Assembly: GCA_007115705.1 (NCBI GenBank)
Contig: QXEO01000334.1
Span: forward strand, 2,839,575-2,903,574
Direction: 5' to 3'
DNA length: 64,000 nucleotides
Source of the DNA: Dactylis glomerata
Taxonomy: Eukaryota > Streptophyta > Magnoliopsida > Poales > Poaceae
Both the position numbers and the translations under genes were made by a program. The notes below the pieces were generated by a model, which saw nothing but the letters and a program-made list of their open reading frames with translations, was not told the DNA's origin and made no database searches. Each line of letters starts with the position of its first letter. The stretch's first letter is position 1. Shown here in pieces: positions 9,396 to 19,771 of this stretch.

Positions 9396-12256
9396 AACTC
9401 CTGCTCATCCTCGAGTAGGTAAGTGATAACAAAAGAAATAATTTTTGAGGTGACACGCACCTACACAATCTTGACCATCTATGTAAGCATTGTGTGCTGG
9501 GATCAAAAGAACTTAAAACATGGGCATGAAAGATATAATCTTGATAGAAGAAACTTAGCAACCATGTTATAACATGAAAAAGAACACAAACGAAAGATCA
9601 TGAAAATGAAACAATGAAACTCAAACGTGTGTTCAAATCATATGGAAAAACATAGCAAATGGTTTTCAGCTTGTCCTTCATGGAATAGCAAAACATAAAT
9701 ACATAGGACACCTTCAAGTTTAAGAGGGCGACTAGATACAAATAATTTAAGAACAAGTGAAACCAACATCATGATTCAATCAATGAAAACTTTGGGACAA
9801 TGCACATTATACTAAGAATGACAACTATGCTATCTTAGACGGTGCATAAAGATAGAAGGTGGTGACTCAACATAAAAGTAAAAGAAAGGCCCTTCGCAGA
9901 GGGAAGCAGTGATTGCAAGTTTTACAAACCTTCAAAAATTATGGTACTTACTAGCTTTGAGCTCTCATTGCCCCCATCATAGGCATCTTGAATGGTTAGA
10001 GTTAATGCGAGTACAATTATGAAGCATATGCTTGACAAATCATAAGTTGAAAACCTCGTGTCCTGTGAAGTACGAATACCCAAACCTCATGCTACTCGAC
10101 TTAGAGTCCCAAGCAATCTCTTGTCATTGTAAATATATGTGTATCATTGAGAACCGCCAACGGGGTACCTCCTGCCCGATGATATGGAAAAAGCCCACAT
10201 CAAAATGACAAGACAAACAGACAATGAACACCTCAACATCTCTTTTATTTACCATTGGTATGGCTTTTTATTGTGAGATGCATCATCGAATGTCCACTAT
10301 GGGCATGCTGTAAATTTCCACCATGAATGATGCATGGCTTAGATTAGCGTCCCAGGAGTTTCCCTAACACATATAAAAACTCCATGATCCCGCAAGATTC
10401 CCAACTTATTTCACATTGCGAGTATCCATAAACAAAAGATCACAATATCAACTCAAATGAAAGATAGTGCAATGTTGAAAGCTTGCCCCATGATGGCATG
10501 GCTGGGCTAATTTCCAACTTACAACTTGCAAGCATAACAACTCAACATAAGAGAGCCACAATGTCAAATTTTAAAACGATAAAAGTAAAGTGTGCCATCA
10601 AGTTCATGAGAGCTTTACTGACCAATTTTCGCATAACACCAAAAAGAGTTTAATTTGAAGGATAGATAAAAGAAAGTCAAATGTACTTTGGAATAGCAAA
10701 TTGCTAATAGGTATGTATGGTGGACACATCGGAACAACTTGGTTTTTAGGAGTTGGATGCACGAGTAGAGCTCATACTCAGTACAAAATGAGGGCTAGCA
10801 AAAGACTAGGAGCGACCAAGTAAGAGAGCAATAACGGCCATAATCATGCAAAGCGACAAAGCAACATTAAGAGAAGCATAAGATGGCATCAAAATTCAAA
10901 AACTAAATGATCATAGAGGCTTATGGCGACTTTGTAAGAGTCTAACATGTGTGAGCATGCGCCAAGTCAACCCAAATAAAGCATCAAGGAGAAAACCAAA
11001 ATAATGCTTCCAAATAATAATAACAACGCATGATTTTTTCAAAGGCTCATTAAGCAAACTTAGTCATTTGAGACAATTCATGCTACAGCAAAACCACTAA
11101 GCATACTATCAAAAATACATCAAGCACGACATGCAAAAGCCTAGGCCGTAGTCTACACAAGCTCCTTTTTGTACCACTTTTTTGCATGAAACTTTTTCTC
11201 TTTTCCAACACCATTCGAACCTTTTTAAAACAACTCTTTTGATGAAAACCAACATGGACCAGAGGTCAAAATATACCTTGATGCAAAGATATAACAATAT
11301 CTGAACACAAATCAAGGCGAAAATCAAAAACTAAATGCAGTAGCAGAAAAAGAGAACACTCGTCGAAACGATAAGAGTGAAAAACGGAGTGTTCTTGGCA
11401 AATGAAAAGCAAGGCAACTTCTCCGAAAGAAATTTGTTGGGGTCCAACCATTTATTCTAGCAAACAAAACAAAACAAAACTAAAAACTAAAACAACTGAT
11501 GCTTCAAGAAAAACGCATAGTGCATGAAGCAATAAAAATATAGTGTGTTGAAAGGTGACCTATTTTTGCCGATGAAGAAGGGGTGCCTCGGGGGCATCCC
11601 CAAGCTTTGACGCTTGTACCTCTTGGATATTTCTTGGGGTGCATGGGCATCCCCAAGCTTGAGCTTTTGTCCATTCTTAAACTCATCTCATCATTCTCTA
11701 ATCCCTACACTTGAAAACTTCCTTCATACAAAACTCAACACAATTCTATTAGCCAAATTAGTGTAAGCATAACATTGAATCAACCCTTTTTGCTTCAGGT
11801 TTCAACTCAAAACCACCACATATAAAGCATATACTACTGTAGCAACTTCCCCAAAAGTTTCGTGATCAAAAGAACTCAAAAAGAAAGCGATCAAGTGGTA
11901 AACACAAATATTGGCAGAAATCGGTCAAAACAGAATAGCTGATAAAGGTCAAATTTTTAGAGGATTTTATGTTGCTCAAATCAAAAAGTGTTAAACTAAT
12001 AAAAGTTTGTATATAACCTGGGGCATATGCACAAGAAATCGCAGGTCCAAAAGATATACAGAAAATTTTCACAAATTTTTACGGTGCAGCACCGAAATCT
12101 GTTTCAGGACAGCAACATCCCCAAATCTTACCTCACTCAAATTAGAGGCTTCTCTTGGCACAAAAACGAAATAAAAATGGTAAGGAGAGGTCATTACAGT
12201 AGTAATAACTTCCAAGAATCAAATAAAAGAAAAATAACTGAAATAAAAACATTGGG
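9396..12256 (-). other. Non-coding internal domain of the gag-protease element
   Basis: About 2.9 kb of AT-rich sequence occupies the place where pol should be. No open frame above about 75 codons was judged real, and no RT or integrase motif was seen on either strand. It holds two extra copies of the PPT-like 14-mer. Confidence 0.75.
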
Positions 12257-14370
12257 TTATCTCCCAAGAGTGCTTTTCTTTAACGCCTTTGAGCTAGGCG
12301 CAGAAAGGCAAGTAATATCAACTGATGAAGCATTGAGCTCATAATTTGCTCTAAGAATAGAGTCAAAAAGTAATTTATTCCTCTTTCTAGGGAAGTGTTC
12401 CATACCTTTCTTGAGTGGAAATTGATATTTGATGGTGCCTTCCCACATATCAATGATGGCACCTACAGTTCGAAGAAAGGGTCTTCCCAAAATAATAGGA
12501 CATGAAGCATTGCATTCAACATCCATGACAAGAAAATCAACGGGAACAAGGTTATTGTTAACCATAATAAGAACATCATTAATCCTTCCCAAAGGTTTCT
12601 TCTTAGCAACACCAGCAATAGGAACATCATAATAACACCTTTCAAGCGGTGGTAAATCAAGCATGTCATAAATCTTTCTAGGCATAATAGAAATACTAGC
12701 ACCTAGATCACATAAAGCATAGCAATCAAAACCATTAACATGCATATCAATGATGGGTTCCCAACCATCTTCTAACTTCTTGGGTATAGAAGCTTTTTGC
12801 TTCAACTTTTCATCCCTAATTTTCATAAGAGCATTGGTAATATGCTTAGTAAAAGCAACATTTAAAGAACTAGCATTGGGACTCAAAGAAAGCTTTTGCA
12901 AGAACAAAATAACCTCAGATATATTGCAGCCATCAACATCAAAATCATTAAAGGAAATAGAGCTATCATCTCCCACACTCCGAAAAATTTCAGCACTCTT
13001 TTGAGAAAAAGTTTTGGCAGTTTTAGGCTTTTTAACACAAAGAGTGGGAGTTTTCTCTACACCAATCAAAGTAAGAGGATTGCTAGCATTTGGAACAATA
13101 TCATTAGAGGTAGTAATGGTACATACCTTCATCTTTCTAGCCATCTCATCTTCTCTTTCCCACCTGGCATGCAATTCTGTTAGCATCCTAACATTTTCAT
13201 CAATTCTAACTTGGATAGCATTAGTAGTGGCAAAAGTATTGTTCTCTTTCACATAATTAGGCAACACTTTTAATTTCAGAAGTTCAACATCATGAGCAAG
13301 GCTATCAACTTTAGAAGCAAGAATATCAATTTTGCCTAACTTTTCCTCAATAGACTTATTAAAAGCAGTTTTCTTACCGATGAAGTCCTTGAGCATTACC
13401 TCAAGATCAGAGGGCGCAGCCCTAGTGTTGTTGGAGGAATTACCATAAGAGTTACCATAACCATTACCATTGGTAGAAGGATACAGCCTATAATTGTTAC
13501 TAGCAAAATTGTTCCTATAAGCATTGTTGTTAAAATTATTGTTTCTAATGAAGTTTACATCGATATGCTCTTCTTGAGCAACCAAAGAGGCCAAAGGAAC
13601 ATTATTAGGATCAACATGAGTTCTATCATTAGAAAGCATAAGCATTATAGCATCAATCTTATCACTCAAGGAAGAGGTTTCCTCGATAGAATTTACCTTC
13701 TTACCTTGTGGAGCTCTCTCGGTGTGCCATTCAGAATAATTTACCATCATATTGTCAAGAAGCTTTGTTGCGGCGCCCAAGGTAAGGGACATAAAAGTGC
13801 TTCCAGCAGCTGAATCCAATAGGTTCCTTGAAGAAAAATTCAGTCCTGCATAAAAAGTTTGGACAATCATCCAAGTAGTCAGTCCATGAGTGGGACAATT
13901 CTTTATCATAGATTTCATTATCTCCCAAGCGTGAGCAACATGTTCATTATCAAACTGACTAAACTTCATAATATTGCTACGCAAACCTATAATCTTAGTA
14001 GGAGGATAGTATCTTCCAATAAAAGCATCCTTACACTTAGCCCATGAATCAATACTATTTTTAGGCAAAGATAGAAACCAATCCTTAGCTTTTCCTCTCA
14101 AAGAAAAAGGAAACAACTTAAGCTTAATAATATCACTCTCTACATCCTTATATTTCTGCATCTCACATAGCTCAACAAAATTGTTGAGATGAGCTGCAGC
14201 CTCATCAGTACTAGCACCAGAATTTTTTCTTTCATAACAAGGTTCAACAAAGCAGGCTTAATCTCATAAAAATTTGCAGCAGGAGCAGGTGGCGCAATAG
14301 GAGTGTAGATAAAATCACTATTATTAGTGCTAGTAAAATCACACAACTTGGTGTTTTCAGGAGTAGTCAT
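12257..14370 (-). pseudogene. Athila-type Gag-protease with one frameshift
   Basis: The frame starts at ATG 14370 (MTTPENTKLCDF) and changes frame at an A6 run on the coding strand (plus-strand T6, 14223-14228). It then stays open to the stop at 12257. The Gag core is clear (LKLFPFSLRGKAKDWFLSLP, then YYPPTK and CPTHGLTTWMIVQTFYAGL). No CCHC knuckle is present; instead there is an Asn-rich segment (NNNFNNNAYRNNF). The protease follows, with active site CDLGASISIMP (around 12,690-12,715) and flap PIILGRPFLRTVGAIID. The frame ends after a Ser/Lys-rich tail without any RT. The Gag and protease are clearly homologous to those of the Athila element at 53931. Confidence 0.85.
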
Positions 14371-14527
14371 TCTAGCAAAACTAAAAGCAAACAAGTAAAA
14401 ACAACTATAAGGAAACTAATTTTTTTGTGTTTTTGATAAAATGATGCAAGTAAAAATAAAGTAAAGCAAAACTTAAAACAAAGTAAAGGATGTGCGTGCG
14501 AAACTCCCCTTGCAGAAGTCTTCTTTT

Positions 14528-14545
14528 TCCCCGGCAACGGCGCCA
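14528..14545 (-). other. Primer-binding site of the gag-protease element
   Basis: TGGCGCCGTTGCCGGGGA on the minus strand lies 10 nt inside the 5' LTR. The identical 18-mer is the PBS of the Athila element at 53715-53732. Confidence 0.8.
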
Positions 14546-14555
14546 GAAAAAGTCT

Positions 14556-16201
14556 TGATGCGGCATGGTGTTGATGATGTATGTCACCGTCCAGTTGGGA
14601 ACCCCAAGAGGAAGGTGTGATGAGCACAGCAGCAAGTTTTTCCCTCAGTAAGAAACCAAGATTTATCGTATCCAGGAAAAAGCCAAACTCCAGAAGGTGA
14701 TGCTGACTAGCTTAGTGACAGCTCCGGACAATTTATAAGGTGCCTCGTCCAGTGCTTTGCTTTGCCAGCTGCAACGTGGAACCTGCACATAACACAACCA
14801 AGTACTTCGCTCCAAACTTACGATGAGGTTGTCAATCTCACCGGTTGCTGTAAACAAAGAAATGAGCGTATCGAGTGGAAAACAATAGTAGTATGCGAGA
14901 AAGGTAAATAGTGTGAGTAAAGTAAACAGGTGATAGCAATATAAAGGAAATTGGACCAGGGTCCACAGTTCACTAGTGGTGTCTCTCCATAAGATAAAGA
15001 ACGACATGCTGGGTAAACAAATTACAGTTGGGCAACTTATAGAATAAAGATAGCATGCATATGTCGAGAGGATCACTATGAGATTTACTCTGGGCATTAC
15101 AACAAGATACATAGACCGCCATCCAACTGCATCTATGACTAATAATCCACTCGCGGGGAATCGTCCGAGGACCCCTTGAGTATTAAGTTGCGAACAACAG
15201 ATAACTGCATTAAGCAAAGTGTGTAATGTAAACAAAGCATATGCCCTTGGACATAAGAATGTTGTTTTCTCCCTAGTGGCGATAGCACATCTACAACCTT
15301 AGAGGTTTCTGTCACTCCCACATATTAAATAGAGGCATGAACCCAACTATCGAGCATAAATACCCCCTCTTGGAGTCACTAGTATCTACTCGGCCAAGAT
15401 AGCTACTAACAACGGAGAGCATGCAAGATCATAAACAACATAGAGATAACATAAGATAATATTCAGCACATCAACTCAATCATAACACCAATATTCATCG
15501 GATCCCAACAAACACAACATATAGAATTACATAAAGGTAGTCTCAATCATGTAAAGCAGCTCATGAGATCTAAACATTGAGCACATGGTGGAGAAGATGA
15601 CCAACTAGCTACTGCTATGGACCCATAGTCCAAGGTAAACTACTCACTCATCGCGCCGGAGGCAAGCATGGCGATGAAGAAGACCTCCAGTGGTGATTCC
15701 CCTCTTCGGCAGGGTGCCAGGAAGAGCTTCTGGACCCTCCCGATCTCGGGTCGACGACGGCGGCGGATCGCGATGTGTTTCTAGAAAATTGATCGGGTCC
15801 TTAGGTTTTTCCCGTCGGGGGGTCTTTATAGGCGAAGGGGCAGCGTCAGAAGTGGACCAGGTGGGGCTCACCATAGGGCGGCACAGCCAGGGCCTGTGCC
15901 GCACCCCCTAGTGGTGAGACCACCCCCTGGCTCGGCTCTGTCTCCTCTTCGGTGTTCTGGAAGCTTCAATTAATATCTAGATGTTCGGCTTTTGTTTCAT
16001 CCAATTCCAAGAATATTTCTAGTGTAACTTTTCTGAAACACAAAAATAGCAGAAAACAGGGAACTAGCACTATGGCATCTCGTTAATAGGTTAGTTCTAG
16101 AAAATGCATAAAAATACCACGAAGTGTAACAAAACACTAAGCAAATGGTGTAAAAACAAGCATGGAGCATCAAAAATTATAGATACGTTTGAGACGTATC
16201 A
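14556..16201 (-). repeat. 5' LTR of the gag-protease element
   Basis: 1646 bp, partner of 7736-9381. A TATA-like element lies on the minus strand at about 15824-15832. Together with the solo LTR at 16744-18352 it forms a large inverted repeat around exon 1 of the split gene. Confidence 0.9.
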
Positions 16202-16283
16202 TCGACTTATGTATGTGACATAGGACTTTGGATTCGGCCGCATTCCCACAGAAATCTTGGTCAGGGATGGACTTGTGCGTAGT
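16202..16283 (-). CDS. Exon 2, 5' half (right of the insertion)
   Basis: It follows an acceptor CTAG at 16284-16285 and encodes KSIPDQDFCGNAAESKVLCH in phase 0. It continues into the target-site duplication TCGAC (16202-16206), where the element interrupts it. The reading frame rejoins the other half exactly when the duplication is counted once. Confidence 0.5.
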
Positions 16284-16407
16284 CTAGGTCAGTGAACTAC
16301 ACATCCATGTGGACAAAGAACAGCGAGTCTTAAGTCAATTAAATCTGCAAGGGGAATCTGACATTTGGAATAGTAACAACCGAATCACATAAGGGGAGGT
16401 TACTCAC

Positions 16408-16458
16408 ATCATCAAGCTCAGACTCCTCAGAGGTTTTGCCATCATTCCAGCTAACCAT
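16408..16458 (-). CDS. Exon 1 of the split gene
   Basis: ATG at 16456-16458 starts MVSWNDGKTSEESELDD (17 codons), ending at a consensus donor GTGAGTA (16406-16407). The frame is open upstream without an earlier in-frame ATG that I could find back to about 16540, so this Met is the best start. A TATAAA on the minus strand at 16589-16594, about 130 bp upstream, is compatible with a short 5' UTR. Confidence 0.5.
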
Positions 16459-16743
16459 GGATGCATCAGGGGGCGTCGGGCAGGCAACAGCGGCGAGATG
16501 TGGAAATAGTGAGATGGGGGAGGAAATGATGGAACAGTCAAGGCTGGTTGATCCATAAAGTACTAGTGACGAGAAAACAAGACCGTTGTTTATATTATTG
16601 TAGTGATCATCGCAAATAGTTTTTTTAGCTCGTCGTTATATCCAACTGGTACTAGATATTTTCTCCCCATACAAGACATAGGGGACCCCTCACCGTTCTT
16701 CTTCCAAATCCCCAATCCGGAAACCCCAAACGCCTGTGCACCC
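16459..16743 (-). promoter_or_regulatory. Upstream region and putative TATA box of the split gene
   Basis: This is non-repetitive sequence upstream of exon 1. TATAAA on the minus strand at 16589-16594 is the only core-promoter candidate. The segment ends at the solo LTR, whose duplicated target CACCC is 16739-16743, so the LTR inserted about 150 bp upstream of this TATA. Confidence 0.4.
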
Positions 16744-18352
16744 TGATACGTTGCAAACGTATCTATAATTTTTGATGCTCCATGCTTGTTTTACACCAAT
16801 TGCATTATGCTTTGTTTACACTTCGTGGCGTTTTTATGCATTTTCCGAAACTAACCTATTAACAAGATGCCACAGTGCCAGTTCCTGTTTTCTGCTGTTT
16901 TTGTATTTTAGAAAAGTTATATAGGAAATATTCTTGGAATTGGACGAAATGAAAGCCGAAGTTCCTATTTAACTAACACAAGGACGGAGTCCAAAGGAGA
17001 GACGGAGGAGGGCCAGGAGGCGGCCGCACCATAGCCGCACCACCAGGTGGTGTGGCCCCCCTAGGCGCCCTCTGACATCGCCCTTCCGCCTATAAATTCA
17101 CTTCATCAGGAAAACCCTAGGCCAGAAACATCCATCCACGAAACATACTATAAGCCGCCGCTGTCATCGACCCGAGATCAGGAGGGTCCAAAAGCTCTTC
17201 CCGGTACCCTGCCGAAGAGGGGAATCATCACCGAAGGCCTTCTTCATCGCCATGCCTGCCTCCGGAGTGATGCGTGAGTAGTCCACCCCTGGACCATGGG
17301 TCCATAGCAGTAGCTAGATGGTTGTCTTCTCCTCCATGTGCCTCATGTCTAGATCTTGTGAGCTACCTATCATGATCAAGATCATCTTTATGTAATTCTA
17401 CAAGTTGTGTTTGTTGGGATTCGATGAATATTGAGTACTATGTCGAGTTGATTGTTGATTTATCATGTCTATGTTATTTGTGATCTTGCATGCTCTCCAT
17501 TGATAGTAGATATCTTGGCCAAGTAGATGCTAGTGACTCCAAGAGGGAGTATTTATGCTCGATAGTGGGTTCATGCCTCTAGTAATCTTGGAGAGTGACA
17601 ATAACTTCTAAGGTTGTAGATGTGTTGTTGCTACTAGGTTGAAAACAACAATCTTTTGTTCAAGGATAATTGTATTGTTTATATTACACACTTTGCTTAA
17701 GGTGATAATCTATTGCTTGCAACTTAATACCCAAGGGTTGTTTGGATAATATCCTATGGGTGGATTATTAGTCATAGATGTAGTTTGATTACGGTCTATG
17801 TATTATGTTGTAATTCCCAAATGAATCTCATAGTGAACTTCATGACATGTACATGCATTGTTATGTATTCTCTATTTTGTCAATTGCCCAACTGTAATTT
17901 GTTTACCCAGCATGTTATATCTTTATGGAGAAACACCTCTAGTGAACTGTGGAACCCGGTCCATTCTTTCACATTTATATTACCATCTACTGCAAGCACT
18001 GTTTACTTTCCGCAAGCATTATTTTACTTCACCGCAAACAAACATCTCTTTCCACACTATACATCTAATCCTTTGTTTTCAGGAAACCGGTGAGATTGAC
18101 AACCTCAAAGTAAGTTGGGGCAAAGTAGTTTGGCTGTGTTGTGTGCAGGTTCCATGTTGCTGCTGGCACCGTCAACCATGCACCAGACTGTTTTCTGGCG
18201 CCTTGCCAAAGCCAGATAGCAACAACCTTCAGAAGTGGTTTCTTTCTCCTACTGGTCGATTAAAGTTTGGTTTCATACTGAGGGAAAACTTACTACTGTG
18301 CTCATCATACCTTCTTCTTGGGGTTTCCCAACTGGTCCTGTGTGAGACATCA
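16744..18352 (+). mobile_element. Solo LTR of the gag-protease family
   Basis: It starts TGATACGTT and ends GAGACATCA. It is flanked by a perfect 5-bp duplication CACCC (16739-16743 and 18353-18357). It matches the LTRs at 7736 and 14556 in reverse orientation over its whole length, with internal deletions (1609 bp) and many substitutions, so it is older. There is no internal domain, PBS or PPT: the product of recombination between two LTRs. A TATA-like CCTATAAAT is near 17089. Confidence 0.9.
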
Positions 18353-18547
18353 CACCCCTCGTTGGCATCTCTCTCCAAGTTCCACAACCATCAGACTATC
18401 GGCGCCGTGTATTCCCCTTTAGCCGGCGCGATGAAGCCGGACACTAGGGAAGAACACGACACCAGTGTGAGCCGTCGCTTGGTGCAGGCCATCCTGCGGC
18501 GGTAGCGCTAGGACCTCTCCATCGACTCCCATGTAGCCCCCGACAGC
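18353..18547. other. Low-copy segment between the solo LTR and the outer LARD LTR
   Basis: This GC-rich remnant is continuous with 16459-16743 before the solo LTR inserted. A plus-strand frame through 18505 (about 50 codons, ending SRRLVQAILRR) and a short minus-strand frame are both possible. I recognise neither. It may be distal promoter of the split gene. Confidence 0.3.
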
Positions 18548-19351
18548 TGTAACATCCCAAGTTTTTGTGAAATTTTGGAATAAAAAAAATTTATTATTTT
18601 ATTTGTGATTTGGTTGAAATTTCACAAGGATTTGAAATTTTGGGTTTACTTAAAAGCTCTATTGGAAAAACTATTTCAAACTTTCTATTTTCCCTTGAAA
18701 GACTGTAAAAAAAATGAAAGTTTCCAAAATACTATTTTGTGCCTATGCAAACTTATTTGCAAAAGAATTATTTACAAAATGATTTGTATGAAATAAAGTA
18801 AGCATTACTAACAATGTGTTTGAAAATAAATTTCAAAATATTATAAAATATTTCCTCTAATTTCAAAAGATTATGTTGAAACCCTATTTCCAATTTCATT
18901 ATGAAAGTAAAGCCCCATGGGCCATTTCATAAAGTTGTTATGAATATAAAGTTTATCTTTGAAAAATGTATGTCTTACTGTTTTAAAACGTTATGTTGAA
19001 TTTTAGAAAATTTTAGAAACTGGTTTGAATCAATTTGAGGCACAAATGAAAAAGTTATGAATTAATCAAGAAAGCAGAAAAGAAAAAAGAAGAAAAGAAA
19101 AATAAATATGAAAAGGGCCAGGGGCACCGTTTCGGCCCACCCCCTGAACCAGCCCATGGCCCAATAAGCCTTCTCCTGAAACCGGTACCCGTTCCCTCCT
19201 TCTCCCTCACTAACAAGCGGGGCCCTGCTGTCAGGACACGTCATCACCCCCAACCTCCAGTCGGACTCAACGCCAGGACACCTGACGACGCGCTGATCTC
19301 TCCCAACAAATTCCGATGATTTCGGCCATCAAGGCCTGCCTTGTTTGTGCC

Positions 19352-19358
19352 TATAAAA
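19352..19358 (+). promoter_or_regulatory. Putative TATA box of the outer LARD LTR
   Basis: TATAAAA lies within GCCTATAAAATGCG, followed about 30 bp later by a pyrimidine-rich stretch typical of grass transcript starts. Inner LTRs have only a weaker CTAAATAGCC in the corresponding place (20554 in LTR1). Confidence 0.4.
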
Positions 19359-19771
19359 TGCGCATCACCATCCTCTACTGCCTCCTCTCTTTTCCCCCTC
19401 GCTGAGCCGCCAGGCTGCCCACACTCAAGATCTAGATCTCGCAGACCCGACGGCTACCGGCAAAAAATTCTGGTGAACACCAACCGACCAAGCCCCCCCC
19501 TGCACGTATCAATCCTATTTATTTTTATGTTGTGCATCTCACTGACATTTTGTTTTACCCGCTAGTGTCCTAGAACGATGCACCCGTCTGCGGCAGTGAC
19601 CACCACTCGCCGCCCAAACTCCGGCGAGCCATTGCCAAGCCGATAGGCCACCGTGACTCTACATGCCTCGCCATCGCCTTCGCCCCGTCAATCTGAACAT
19701 CGCCGGCATCCTAGCAGACATCCAGGACCACCGAGCATCGGAGCCTCGTCGTCGACAACCCCCGCGGTGAG

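Larger units (their letters stand above)
7736..16201 (-). mobile_element. Non-autonomous Athila-type gypsy element with gag-protease only
   Basis: Two 1646-bp LTRs (7736-9381 and 14556-16201) start TGATG and end GACGTATCA on the plus strand. The flanks are GCGAC (7731-7735) and TCGAC (16202-16206), a 5-bp duplication with one mismatch. Orientation is set by the PBS at 14528-14545 and PPT at 9382-9395, both on the minus strand. The internal region codes for Gag and protease but has no RT, RNase H or integrase: 9396-12256 is non-coding. The LTRs differ by roughly 3 % by eye (not fully counted), so it is much older than the Athila element at 52598. The family resembles wheat Sabrina/WHAM-type elements; the name is uncertain. 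Confidence 0.88.
6952..16458 (-). pseudogene. GRF-zinc-finger-like/coiled-coil protein gene, split by a retrotransposon
   Basis: Three exons are read on the minus strand: exon 1 16408-16458, exon 2 in two pieces (16202-16283 and 7660-7735), exon 3 6952-7284. Splice sites are GT at 16406-16407, AG at 16284-16285, GT at 7658-7659 and AG at 7285-7286, all in phase 0. With the 8.47-kb element and one 5-bp duplication ignored, exon 2 has exactly 51 codons and the gene about 178. The exon 2 product has Cys/His residues and FEGTNTRRHFF, resembling a GRF-type zinc finger. Exon 3 encodes a coiled coil followed by a hydrophobic helix. Plant GRF-finger proteins with coiled-coil tails form large families of unknown role. 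The insertion should abolish the normal product. Confidence 0.6.
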
